This document shows positions 13,017-25,109 of a stretch of 64,000 bases of DNA, piece after piece. The position numbers were made by a program, and so were the translations under genes. Origin of the DNA: Hypericum androsaemum (taxonomy: Eukaryota; Streptophyta; Magnoliopsida; Malpighiales; Hypericaceae); the NCBI GenBank assembly GCA_963995505.1, contig OZ023189.1:19615495-19679494 (forward strand). Reading direction: 5' to 3'. Each line of letters opens with the position of its first letter. Positions within the stretch are counted from its first letter, which is position 1. Under the pieces are notes generated by a model. It was not told the origin of the DNA. It ran no database searches and worked only from the letters and a program-made list of their open reading frames with translations.

Positions 13017-14597
13017 TTACTCCCCCAGGTTCAAAGCTGCTAGGTTGGCGTCATCCCGATGCTTGCCAATGCTGAGACCCCCGCTCGTCGGCCTGAAACA
13101 TCATCAGCATAACCTGGTTAGGAACTATATCCAGCAGCTGCACACAATCACTTTTCTATATAAATCAATCGCCCATCTCACTTATTTGCATGTTTCATCA
13201 GTGTCGAACTCCAAGTGCGAGCATGAATTCTAACAACTTCGAGTAAAGCACGGAGATTAATGGGATGGGATAAACTTACAGTCCACTGAGTAGTTTGATG
13301 GTGTCATACAAGAACCACTGCATCGTAACCACCGGCCCCACGAGTGCAATACGGATAGGTAGACTTCTGGTGAAGAGATTCATTACTCCAATTTTCTTCA
13401 CAGCCTGAGAGATGTTGCACATAAACTCATAACGCCCCATAGTCACTTGGGTTGTGATCCATCAACAAAAACGAGCATTCAACATTGCGGATAGGGAGCG
13501 GTACCTCTAGCACATTATTGGCTTTTTTGTTGTAGAGGTAGCTGACAACATTATCTGCCGGATTGGAGATTACGGTTCCAACTGTCCCAGCTGCGTAGCC
13601 CGCCAAGCACGTCACGCCGAGCTGCTGCAGTCTGGAGCACTCTTCCTTTCTGCGCCCCATCATGTTCCGGTAGATGATGTCCACAGAGTGCTCAAACGTA
13701 GAGAACATCACCATCGAAACTGCAGCGCATTTGGTATTGAGAAACAAGCACAAGCAGCCAAGCATTGGACAAAGCCATACACAGAACAGAAGAATGGAAT
13801 GACTCAACAAAAACTACAAGAACTCAGGGAAATTAAATTCGACATTAAGGAAGGCGGTGATAGAGCTCGCAAGGGAGGGATAAGAGCCACGAGCTTTACA
13901 TGGGAGATTGCGGGCCCAAAGTGGCAAGAGTCCGCGATAAAAGCTGCAGTAGATAGAGGAGATCAAACGGTATGCATAAGGGCGACATGAAGCAAACAGG
14001 TGGGGGTGGGTATATGAAGTACCCGGAGAATCCTTCAGCCCGGTAGAGCTTAGGGAAGCCATCGGCTAGGCCTCTGGCAAAAGGGGGTTGTTGGGCCTGG
14101 ACGCGGACTTTGACGGCCTCGAAGGGGCAGAGAGCGACATCAGCGAAGAGCTGAGCGGATGCGCTGCTGAGGAAGAAGAGGGAAGTGGGATTGGTTGTGT
14201 TGGAGTTGGAGTTGGAGTAGAGGGTCTTGAAGTACTCGTAGAGACCGAACTTGCAGCCCCCTTGAACCCCGTACCCAAAGAGCTTCCCGGACCAGCCCCT
14301 CCACAGGGAAGAAGGCCCCTGCTCCTTGCACAGGGTTGAGAAACCCGACACTATACCCCCCCGGTACTTGTCTGGATTCACCTGCAAAATAACCCACTCG
14401 ACTTTGAGCGAGAGAGAGACAGAGATTTGAAGGAGGAGGAAGAAGAAGGGGGAACCTGAACCTGCCTGCATGTTGACTTTGAGAACATCGAGAGGGGTAA
14501 TGGCGAGGTGGGTGGCGCCTGCGCCGAGCATCCCTCCGCCTGCGCATATCAGATAGTAGTTGAGACTAGTGCCTCGGCCTCCCTCCACGCTGCCCAT
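13017..14597 (-). CDS. MPT: Mitochondrial phosphate carrier (SLC25 family)
   Basis: Six exons: 14466-14597, 14023-14381, 13900-13943, 13505-13719, 13280-13404, 13017-13092; 316 residues. Imports phosphate into the mitochondrial matrix. Three mitochondrial-carrier repeats are visible: PLDVLKVNMQ, CPFEAVKVRVQ (second Px[D/E]xxK/R) and the degenerate NPADNVVSYLYN, each followed by basic and aromatic residues (LWRGWSGK, FYRGLLPLWARN, FTRSLPIR). Sequence resembles Arabidopsis MPT1/PHT3. An in-frame upstream ATG at 14625-14627 lies in a GA-rich repeat and would add ten residues (MERERERERE); I prefer 14597. Intron 1 is in frame and has no GT donor in the right phase: homology places the junction at CAG|GCAGGT, a GC-AG intron. 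The terminal exon ending ...LNLGE was added from reading phase. Confidence 0.9.
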
Positions 14598-14627
14598 CTC
14601 CCTCTCCCTCTCCCTCTCCCTCTCCAT

Positions 14628-15578
14628 TAATGGGACCAAGCCTAAGCTGGGCTGGAATTGTCTGGAGAATATGTATATGTAGAGGGTAGGGACCTGAGCT
14701 CTCTCTCTCTGTTTGGTTTCTGACAAGAGAGAAAGAGAGAATCAATTCTTCTTCTTCTCCTTGTTATAGTACGTAGTTTCTCAACAAACAAAAAAGGTAC
14801 GTAGTGGCCCTGGCTGGCTTCCACGTATCTTGTCCCGTTGCCAAACAAAATCTTCCAACTTTCTTGGCACTTCTTGCTATTCGTTGCTTTCGCTGACTTT
14901 TTATTCCCGGTCACTACTGCTATTGGTTGTGTTTAGTATTTCTTTGAAAAACTGTTATTTTATCAAAAATTCTAATGAACTTTTATTTGGATTATTCGAG
15001 TTGTATAAAAAGTTAATTAATTCGACACCCACAGGAAAAACAACTAATATAGATATGTAGAAATGTGCCAGGGGACACTAGATAATTTGAAAGAATCAAG
15101 GTTGTTCAATTCATGATTTACCAGAAGCGGTACACAACCCAAACTTGTTTTACAAGTAATTAACAGGTGTGATTAGTTTAGATTAGGGTTACAACTTTTA
15201 CAAGTTAGGATGGTAGACTGACGACTAACGATGAAAGGGGGAAGGCGGAGTGTGGAGGCGCGGCCCAACCCAATGGATAAAAAGAAGCCCAACCACCCAC
15301 CCTCAACGACTTGACTCCTCCTCGTAGCTTGTACGCTTCTACATTATTACTCATCAATTCAACCAATTACCAATACCGAGGCTGGATCCTTGTCCGTACT
15401 GAAATGGATCAAAATGAATAAGATTGACAATCTAGATAATAAAAATTAAATTAGAGGTAATATTGAAAAATTAATATAAATCAATTCAAATCAAAAAGGA
15501 AAGACTTTTCAAATTCTTGTGAACTTCAAAAACTCTATCACCCACAAATTTTTGTGAACAAAAGTATGATACCAGTAT
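14628..15578. other. Intergenic, nothing recognised
   Basis: Promoter side of the phosphate carrier, starting with (GA)n/CT-rich sequence. No coding region or transposon ends were recognised. Confidence 0.5.
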
Positions 15579-15798
15579 CACTTCATATACAAATCAATAT
15601 CGCTTCACATGTAAACTAATATTTCGACACACACAAACCAATATCACCACACATGCAAACAAATATCGCTTCACATGCAAACAAATATTTCGACACATGC
15701 AAGCCAATATTGCTTCACATGCAAACCAATATCGCTTCATATGCAAACCAATGTTTCGGCACATGCAAACCAATATCGCCACATATGCAAACCAATAT
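15579..15798. repeat. 22-bp minisatellite, ten units
   Basis: Exactly ten consecutive 22-bp units, each ending in a version of GCAAACCAATAT. The first six bases vary in an ordered way (CGCTTC, TTCGAC, then CACCAC or TGCTTC or CGCCAC), giving a 66-bp higher-order period over units 2-10. The open frames across it on both strands are by-products. Confidence 0.9.
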
Positions 15799-17688
15799 CA
15801 GAGTATTGAAAAAAAAATAGAATCGCATATTAGAGTTTTTCCCAACAGTTGCCTTCGCTCAAAACCTCCCGCCGCCGGCAACCCTTAAATCCCAGCCGAC
15901 TGCCGTGCAATACACCGGCGGGATCGGATGGGTCGACGACGGTGTTGAAGTGGAAGCGGCCGGCGGGGTTGGATATCCCTATGACACATCGTCGGTACTT
16001 CCCGAGTCGATGACAGTGACCAGAGCCGATGACCGCCACGACGTCGTTCCCTTGGTGGGTGGGGATTCAGAGGATCTTGACATCGTTCACTTGAGGAAGA
16101 AGCCGGCGTTGGTGGTAGAGGAGGAAGAAGTGGCGTTGGCAGAAGCAAATATCAGAGCAAGAAGAAGCTGGCATGGACAAAGAAGAAGTGGCAGGGGCGG
16201 GGAAAGGAGTGACGACGGCAGGGGAAGGAGTGGCGGCTAGGGTGGTGGACGTGGAGGGGTTGAGCTAGGGTGGTGAACGGCATACCAAATATTTTTGGGA
16301 GAAGGTTTTTATCTTATTAGAGAGGAGGAGGAGAGAGATTAAGTTTAGGATAATTGAGTATTGTGTAAAAGTTTCATTATGTTCCTGATATGATAATGAC
16401 CATCAGATCTGTAAAAAAATATTAAAAAATAAATCGAACGATCCAAACATAATCTCCTCCAAAAATCCTCCTCACTAAATCCAAATTCTACATGTACCTC
16501 TTCTGTCTCTCTCTCTCTCATAGAGTAGAGAGTAGAGTAGACTAACCACAGTACATGTGGCCAATGATGTGGATTCCAATACGATGTTATTACGAATATT
16601 AGGCTTAGAGAATGACGGTCCCTGCCAAATACTAACTTTTAGTTTACACACATATATGCCAAGCCAAGCAAGTTCCGATCAAGGCTAGCTGCCAGAGAGA
16701 ATGGTTCTGTGACAGTAAGCTGCTGCTGCAAGCAAGGTGCAACAACGACATAAGGTTAGTAGGTACATCCTTCCCCTTCCTACCTATAATTGAGCGATTG
16801 TGACTTTTACTTTTGATACTCTCAAAAGTGATGGCCACATCAATCAAATCAAAGCTTTTTATATATTCGTCCTGCCAATTCTGCTCTTATTACTCTACTA
16901 ATTATTAGAGAGAGAGTGTGTGTGTGTGGCAGAACTGGATTGGTGACGTGCAGGGCATAGAGGGGGTCCAGGTGTCCTGTCCTCCACTTTTTTCTCAAAG
17001 AAGCTCTTCTAGCTGCATCCAGTTTAGTAAACTAAAGGCCTCTCCTCCCTTTCTTTGTTGTCCCTCCTATATAAGCCCAATTGTCATCTGCCAGGATCCT
17101 CCCCCTTTTTTCCATTTTTCTTTTCCTGAAACCCTTTTTTTCGTCTTCCTCTCCCTATTATTATTATTATTATTATTATACAAAAAAGGGGGTCTGCTTT
17201 TTTACTCCAAGGTGGTGATGGCCGATTCCCTAAAAATATGATGGCAGTTTGTGACACCTCACTCTCAACTGTTCCTTTATCCTTTTCAGCAACATCCACC
17301 CTTTTGTCTGCTAAATATCCACTCACTCCAATCTTTATAGGGAAAAGTCTCTTTGTTTTGTTTGACTCATCACCCTCCCTCCTTCTGGCTCCCCTTGTAT
17401 GCCTTGCTGTTTAGTTTTGGTAATGGTAGTTCTGTTTGTTGTTATTTGATCCTCTAGTTTTGTATGACTACTAATTCTAATTGATTGTTCTGTTTGCTTA
17501 GAGGTTAGATTAGAGGGTCTCATATGTTCCCTTGCCAATTTGTCTATAAAATCTGCCTACTACTTAAATCCTGATAAATTAATCACTTGCTAATGGCCAA
17601 GCTCGATCCTATTTGCATGGCTTGATCCATGACCGAATTCGTTTAAATGTTAAACATGGGAGATTTGATCGCTTTCTGGGAAATATAA
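15799..17688. other. Intergenic, upstream of the sugar-transporter pseudogene
   Basis: 15840-16240 is a GC-rich island with an open frame of low complexity (Gly/Arg/Glu-rich) that I cannot support as a gene. The rest is AT-rich with a CTCTCT tract near 16508, a TG tract near 16918 and an ATT microsatellite near 17157-17178; it probably contains the former promoter and 5' UTR of the transporter at 17689. Confidence 0.45.
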
Positions 17689-20600
17689 ATGAGTGGAGCC
17701 ATGCTCGTGGCTGTTGCCGCCGCCGTTGGCAACTTATTATAGGGATGGGACAATGCAACTTATTGCAGGCAAGCAAGCCCCTTTCCTTTCCTACTTCCCC
17801 TCTTTGACAATTTAATAAAGGTTCTCTCTTTGATGACGAGTAGTCAAGTTCGTTGCTTTGCTTTGCTTTCCTCTCCTCTTCTCCTTCAGGGGATGTCCTA
17901 TACATAAAGAAGAAATTCCATCTGGAAAGTTCACCAACTTTAGAAGGATTGATCGTGGCCACTTCACTTATTGGGGCCACTTTGATCACCACATGTTCTA
18001 GAGCCACAACAGACTGGCTAGGTCGCCGCCCCATGCTCATCATCTCTTCACTTCTGTATTTCGTTAGCGGCCTTGTGATGTTGTGGTCTCCCAATGTTTA
18101 TGTTCTTCTCTTGGGGAGGCTTTTGGATGGTTTCGGGATTGGTTTAGCTGTAACCCTTGTTCCACTTTATATATCCGAGACAGCTCCTCCTGAGATCCGG
18201 GGATTGCTGAATACCCTTCCTCAGTTCACCGGATCTGTTGGCATCTTCTTGTCATATTGTATGGTTTTCAACATATCCCTGATGAAAGCACCAAGTTGGA
18301 GGTTGATGCTCGGGCTGCTCTATCTTCCTTCCCTTATTTATTTTGCTCTTACCTTACTTTTTTTGCCCGAGTCACCACGGTGGCTAGTAAGTAAAGGACG
18401 CATGCTGGAGGCAAAGAAGGTTCTACAGAGGCTTCGTGGCAGGGAAGATGTCACTGGTTAGCTTCTCTCCCTTCGTTGACTTTACTTTTGGGGATATTAC
18501 CTCGGGATCAAAATCTCGTAATTGTTTCCAGTTGTTCCTACTGTAATTCTATTAGATTACTATGATTAACAGGTGAGATGGCTTTACTGGTCGAGGGACT
18601 GGGAGTTGGTACTGAAACAACTATAGAGGAATACATAATTGGCCCAGCAAGCGACGTCGTCGATGATCAAGACATCTCTACAGACAAGGACCAAATTAAG
18701 TTGTACGGTCCTGAGGTAGGGCTCAGTTGGGTTGCAAGACCTGTGACAGGGCAGAGTTCACTAGGTGTTGTGTCCCGGCAAAGAAGCCTTGCCAATCCAA
18801 ACATACCTCTTATGGACCCTGTGGTCACCCTCTTTGGTAGTGTCCTTGAGAAGTTGCCTGAGACGGGAAGCATGAGAAGCATGCTTTTCCCTCACTTCGG
18901 CAGCATGTTCAGTGTGGGGGAAATCAAGCCAGAAATGAAGAGTGGGATGAGGAGAGCCAAGCCAGGGAGGGTGATGAGTATCCATCGGATGCTGGTGGTG
19001 GTGATTCGGATGACAACTTGGAGAGTCCATTGATCTCACGCCAGGACACAACCACAGATAAGGAAATGCCTACACATGCCCATGGGACCATTGCAAGCAT
19101 TAGACATAGGAGTCTGATGCAAGAAAATGCGGAAGGAGCTGGTAGTACAAAAATTAGAGGTGGCTGGCAGTTGGCTTGGAAATGGACCGAGAAAGAAGGT
19201 CGGGATGGGAAGAAAGAAGGAGAGTTCAAAGGGGTATATCTGCATGAGGAGGCTGTCCAAGGTCCCCATCGTGGATCTCTTATATCCCTCGCATGTGGTG
19301 ATGTTCCCTAGGGGGTAAATTTGTTCAGGCTGCTGCTCTAGTGAGTCAACCTGCTCTTTACTCCAAGGAACTTCTGAAGCAACATCCACTTGGACCAGCT
19401 ATAGTTCACCCGTCTGAAATGGTATCAACATGATCAAGTTGGAGAGATCTCTTTGAACCTGGAGTCAAGCATGCCTTGGTTGTTGGTGTCGGGTTACAAA
19501 TTCTTCAGCAGGTACTTGTCATCCAATCAGCCAATCAATTGGATCTTTTCTGCTTACTTTTCTAGTTACCAAAATGTCATTGTGTACCTTAAAAATTTAC
19601 TTGGTTCCCATTTCCTTTACCTTTTGCAATGTGTTCTCTTCTTTTGATTCGAATTGACGCTAAGATGGAAATTGGAAGGAACCACATTCTAGTTTTATGA
19701 TTGCATGACTATTGAATATCCTAAACCCCTTGCTTCAAATTATCATGTTCACATCCTCCTTCAAAGCTGGTAAGCTACTGTCCTGCCACACGCTCTTCGG
19801 ACCTTTTCATTTTTGGCTGATCCCAGCATATCTCCATGCAGTTCTCTGGCATAAATGGAGTTCTCTATTATACTCCTCAAATACTCGAGCAAGCAGGTGT
19901 TGGAGTTCTTCTATTGAATTTGGGCATTAGTGCAGCATCAACTTCTCTGCTTATCAGTGCCATTACAACATTGCTGATGCTCCCTTGTATAGCAGTTGAT
20001 ATGAGGCTTATGGACATTTCAGGAAGGAGGTACACATTTCTCTTTCTAAATTTCCAAGTGAAAGGAATATTATCATAACCATGTCTTGCCGACGCTACTT
20101 TTTTAATGTTTAACAAAAGCAACAACAGTTTTCTTTGATAATTGACCTTGGTTCTTTTCTCAGCAGATATTTGTTGGTGTTTGAAATGAAAGAAAGAAAA
20201 TATTGATCATCTCTCCTCCTTCATTTCCGTCTCTTAATAAAATCTTGATTGTTTTCCCTTTCCACACAGATGTTTGTGATCTCACTAGAGTAGGGTCTGC
20301 TTTGTGATTCTTAGGATAAGCATTGTCCAGTAAAATGCACTGTCTGTAGTATTTGTTGAACCGGAAGTAAAAGATGTTATATTGTGCTTGCAGAATGGCT
20401 GATGCGCATGCATAGTAGTTGAAATAGCTGGGCTCGAATAACAGCTAGAATTTATCCATTTGATAAGGATGAATGCAATGACTTTCTTGATAGTGTTCAA
20501 GATTCTTCCAGTAGTGAGATCTTAAAAAATAAGCTATGCATTGTCTTTTTGGCTCTCTTTAGGCTTCATTAATGGATCTAGTTAAGAAATCTGAACATTA

Positions 20601-21210
20601 GAACTCGTGCCAATGTTTCTGAGTATGATTCTGTAGTGTTGTGCCTTATGAATTAAAATTCAATGATGCTACAGAGTACTTGAGCTGAGATTTTGGAATC
20701 AATAGGAAGCGTGCTATGTGCTTGGGTCTATTCATGCCTGGTTTTGCCATTTTCCTATATTTTCAGGTCATTGCTGCTTGGCACGATCCCTATCATGATT
20801 GCATCGCTTCTTCTCCTGGTCTTAGGAAGTGCAGTGGACTGGGGAAGTATGGCGAATGCATCTATTTCAACTGTCAGTGTGATATTGTACTTATGCTTCT
20901 TTGTCATGGGGTTTGGGCCAATACCCAACATACTTTGTGCTGAGATATTTCCCACCCGTGGTTGCGGCCTGTGTATTGCTATATGTGCTCTCACATTTTG
21001 GATCTGCAACATCATCGTCACGTACACACTACCCTTGATGCTCAAATCCATGGATTGGCAGGTGTTTTTGGCTTGTATGCATCGGTGTGTATCATGTCTT
21101 TGGTATTTGTGTACCTGAAAGTTCCAGAAACAAAGGGGATGCCTCTGGAGGTGATCACAGAGTTCTTCTCTGTCGGTGCAAAGCAGGTGGTGGATGCCAG
21201 GGACAGGTGA
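17689..21210 (+). pseudogene. Tonoplast monosaccharide transporter (TMT/MSSP) pseudogene
   Basis: Exon relics at 17689-17768, 17890-18456, 18573-19511, 19842-20029 and 20767-21210 still match vacuolar sugar/H+ antiporters of the TMT type: MSGAMLVAVAAAVGNLL start, GRRPMLI, PLYISETAPPEIRG, LPESPRWLVSKGRM, the long acidic central loop, FSGINGVLYYTPQIL, FGPIPNILCAEIFPTR and VPETKGMPLEVI. Lesions: TAG at 17740-17742 in place of a conserved Gln codon; an extra T near 17760; a GC instead of GT at the first donor; a 1-base loss near 18915-18920 that puts the loop in another frame; indels or stop near 19310-19320; TGA at 19431-19433; a 1-base loss near 21051. Introns are kept, so it is a duplicated gene that decayed and not a retrocopy. 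Sequencing error cannot explain the in-frame stop substitutions easily. Confidence 0.85.
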
Positions 21211-21902
21211 CCGACTGATTGAGTAAATTCTTCCAGTGAAGATCACTCATCAGAAGGCATCTCATCTCAGGTTGGTTGGCTATTTGTTGTGATAGGTGTT
21301 GGTGGTGAGTAGTAGCTTTTGTCTTAGTTTTAAGCTTTGTGACGACTGTTGATGAACAAAGATATGATAACTGTGATCATTTAGAGTTGTTTTGGCACTT
21401 TGATTGAGGTTCTTTTTAATTCAACTCGTTGGATACTCATGAGTAACTGATGAAAATGCTCATCGGGAGGTATCAGAAAATAGAATAACAAACTACTAAC
21501 TAGGCCTTGGCAATCACCAAGCATTCCATCTTTAAAACATGGTCATCCTTGCACGCTGGTTGCTGGAAACAAAAGTACTGGCTTGTACTTCAAGTCCATA
21601 GCCACCCAGAAAAAATATATAAAACTATCAGAAGATTCTTCAACTATTCAATTACTACCTACAAGCTCCTGGACCATGTGGCAATTAATATACTACAATA
21701 AATCTGAGAAAAAATGGAGCAAACCAGGTCCAAAACTTCTTTCAAAGAATGAACTTTTGACTGTTACTTCAATGGCAATGATTGTTCGGGGTGTCTCTTC
21801 TCGGGACCAAGGGCACCTTTCGGAGGGGCGAATCAACTTGCTCTCATATAGTTATTTACATATCCGAGTTTCCAGTGTTTGATTGACTCTGCAGTACCTG
21901 CT

Positions 21903-23215
21903 TCAGTCAAAGATCCTCTCCCCTGTGGAGAATAACAAGAACACAAAGGAACTTAAAACACATAGAAGACCTGGTACACAAAATATAGCTCTCCAGCTTT
22001 CTGCACTAGACAGGCTGTTATAGGTTGTTTTTGCAGCTTCCAGAAGCTGGCCAGTTAAGTAAACCCCGATGATGCCAGCTAAAGTACCAGCCGTTACGAT
22101 CCCGGCATACCTTGGAGCAATATCCAAATGATTAACAGCAAATCCAGCCCTCCCAAGAGCTAAGAAGCCAAGTGCCACAGATGAACAGACGACTGCTCCA
22201 GTGGAGGTTCTAAAAGAAGGGAGAGCAACCAATGCAAGCAAAGCAACCAAGAAGCCTACTGTATTTAGAACTTTACGGGTTTGAGTCACCGATAAAATTC
22301 TTTTAGTCACTAAATTGTCTGATATCCACCCCCCAATGTTTGAGAAGAGGAACATGTTTAGATAGGGCATCATCTTGGAAGAACCCATGTTCTGGAGATT
22401 CAGCTGGAGGCCTTGCTCAAAGTATGTGGGTAGCCAGTTCATCAACACGTATAGAGCGTAATGGAAAGTGAAATTATTTACCACAATAGCCCACACAGGT
22501 AAGCTGACAAAAATCTTCTTCCATAGAACTTGGGCAGTTCTAGCAGTGCTGCCTCCGTTTCCACCTTCGTCTTTCGACTGGTTGTGACGGGCAATGACGA
22601 TTCTCCAAAACCTGCAGCAGTTGCTTTGGGATGCAATGACCGAGGGGGATCGCTTGCATAACAAAACCACAGAAGGGACCATAAAACACCCAATCCAGCC
22701 TCTACAGCAAACACAGACTGTGGTCCCTTGTACTTGACCAGGGTCGAGAGGAAAAACATTCCTATAGCTGTACCCAGGTACATTTCGGAGGTTGTAACAG
22801 AAACAGATCTGGACCTCTCATGGGGTGGAACCCACTGAGCAAGGACGGTGTGGATGGAAGGGAAGATGAAACCTTAAGCAACGCCAACAAGTAAGCGAGC
22901 CAGCACCAGAATTTGAACCCGATTAGGATGAAGGGGTACCAGTAAATAGGTGGAGGACCATAGAACAAAGGAAATCAGGAGGACTTTGCGGCCCCCTATC
23001 CTCTGAGCTGCCCAGCCTCCAGGAATCTGACAGCAGGCATAGCCATAGAAGAAGACAGAAAAGATCAAGCCTTTGCTGGATTGGTCAACACCAGCGGCAT
23101 CGGCTGCTTTGGTGTATGCGATGGAGAACCTGACTCGCTCAATGTAGCAAATGCAAGCGCAAATAAAGGTCAAGGTGATAATCAGGTAGCGCTTGGGAAA
23201 GTTGGGGCCTCTCAT
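21903..23215 (-). pseudogene. PHT4;6-like anion (phosphate) transporter pseudogene
   Basis: A single-exon major-facilitator reading frame similar to Arabidopsis PHT4;6, a Golgi phosphate transporter of about 430 residues. Recognisable: YLIITLTFICACICYIERV, PGGWAAQRIGGRKV, FIFPSIHTVLAQWVPPHERSR, VWAIVVNNFTFHYALYVLMN, RYAGIV and the C-terminus LLFSTGERIFD. Lesions: TAA (reverse strand, 22874-22876) at a conserved Gln after LLVGVA; a 1-base shift near 22571-22575; loss of five residues normally between GIV and TAGTLAG near 22096. Start chosen at MRGPNFPKRY; an upstream in-frame ATG exists at 23242. If active relatives are intronless, the single exon says nothing about origin; if they have introns, this is a retrocopy. 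Confidence 0.8.
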
Positions 23216-24366
23216 GTTCAGCAGCAAGTAGACACTTAACATTGGTCCTCTGAGCGACTATAGAAACGAAAGACAGGGACTTGAGTTGAGATGGTAGCTA
23301 GCATATAACCACCTAGGCAAAGTTTGAGATCGAAATGCAAAAATGGGGAGGGCGTCAAAATTGCATAAAAGAGGCATCTTTTTTTAGTAATCGCACGGGA
23401 ATTGAACAGAGAAAAACCATCAGAAGAAGACTAGGATCCAAATTAAGGAATGGAACATCATTTAACGACACCGGATCCGCCAACCCTCCTCCTCCTATTG
23501 AACAAAGGAGATTAAGAGGAGCTTACAGACGACAGGCAAAGCTGAAGATGGTAACGCAATGCAGTAGCAGCAGGGTTTGAGAGTTAGCAGTTCCTTTGGG
23601 TGGGTCCTCCTAGACCACCATTCCCATTTATGTTTATTGTCTTCGTCTGGTTAATAATTAGTCACCGATGTCCTTCAACTTCCGAGTTCCGACCTCTCTC
23701 TCTCTCTCTCTCTTCTATGCTTTATTCATTTTTTAGAAAAGTCCACATAAGTACCCTATGGTATCTCCGATTATCACTTGGGTACCGTATGGTTTAAAAA
23801 TGATAGAACCGGTCCACCTAATTCTAATTTTTCTCACTTAAGTCTACCCAACCTGGTTCACCCTTCTTTTTTTATCAAAACGGCATCGTCTGGGCGCTTA
23901 TGTGGAGTGCCAACCGGATTACTCAATGTTGAATATGGCGGTGGTTAAATTACCAAATTAATACTAAATTTATTTATTATTTTTCAAAAAACCCTTATCC
24001 TCCTTCCCCCCTCTCTTCCTCTTTCTTCTTCCATTCATCTTCAACCTCCCCATCTCCTAAGCCCCCATCTTCAACCTTCACCCCCATCTTCAACCTCCAC
24101 GAAACAAACACAAATCCAAAATAAAACAACAAAAACCCAAAAAATTATCCATCTCAACCAATAACTCACCAATCCTCAAAAACCCTAATTGGACCTAATC
24201 TCCACTTGAACGATAATGTCCTTATCGTATCAGCACGTCTTCACATGCTCCCCGCCTTCCGGTAATGCTCCCATCTGCTATTACTTCTCCACCTCCATCT
24301 CCCTCTCCTCTTGAAGCGGGTGGAGAAGTTGGAGGAGGATTTGAGGACCACGGCTAGTATGGCTAG
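23216..24366. other. Intergenic, repeat-like sequence
   Basis: No gene supported. 23735-23960 (GTACCCTATGGT and a later TATGGTTTAAAAATGA) loosely resembles Mutator-type terminal sequences common in plants, such as those at 51445, but no partner end was found. A CT tract lies at 23695-23713 and C/T-rich low-complexity DNA at 24000-24100. Confidence 0.35.
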
Positions 24367-24849
24367 GGTTGCATGGAGATTGTTCGGAAGGGTCGAATTA
24401 TGAGGAAACAAGGTGATGGGAAAATTGAACAAGAGAAGTCGAGGTGGTCCGAAAAGAAAGTTCGTACACATGGTATGGATGATGAACATAGGACATTGAG
24501 AGAGGGATGCGAATGATAGCAACATATGGATGACCACTTTGTTATGTCTAATTTTATTAAGTTGTGGCTATTGGGCCTAGGCATATGTTAGCAGTCCATT
24601 TAGTTAGTCATTTCCATCTAGTTTTTCTTACTTTTTCCTAAAGCCCACCCATTGCTATTTTCATTTAGGTGGCAGTAGCTATAAGTAGAAGAACAAGTGT
24701 GAGAATTGGGGCTTTTGGCCATTTTAATGAAACTTAGTTATTAAGGTGTTGCACTTTGATAAAGAAAATTCCTTTAAAACTCCCTAGGGTTAGACTGTTT
24801 AGAGGTTGGCTCTCCTCCAGTTACTCCTGGAGAGATTTACCATATATCA
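24367..24849 (+). repeat. 5' LTR of outer Ty3-type element
   Basis: Matches 32362-32844 over its full length with scattered differences. Left terminal dinucleotide mutated (GG for TG). Confidence 0.8.
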
Positions 24850-25109
24850 TTTGGTATCAGAGCCAACGTTCCTTGGCTGGTAAGGGTTTCGATTACGATG
24901 AAGGGTGAAAAACTGAGGCTTGTCGAACAACTAAGGCTTCTTTTAACGAGCAGATAGATGAGTTGATGGATCACTTTACTGAGTTGTTCTATAACTTAAT
25001 AGTCGATAGAGAGGAGGACGAGAATCAGGAAGACGAAGACGTGGAGGAACTAGAGGAGGAATCCGATGCGGTTGACTCCGATGTCGAGCAAGATGGCGAG
25101 ACCGTCGAT

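Noticed and set aside
13688..13990. Forward frame of 100 residues opposite the phosphate carrier
   Set aside because: Antisense shadow covering exon 3 and introns of the carrier.
15579..15798. Regularly spaced repeats resembling a CRISPR array
   Set aside because: Units are contiguous 22-mers without unique spacers, and this is plant nuclear DNA.
15905..16240. 111-residue GC-rich open frame
   Set aside because: Low-complexity Gly/Arg/Glu product, no family match, no splice context; open on both strands because of GC bias.
23735..23960. A complete Mutator element around 23735
   Set aside because: Only one end-like sequence seen; no matching inverted partner or 9-bp duplication located.
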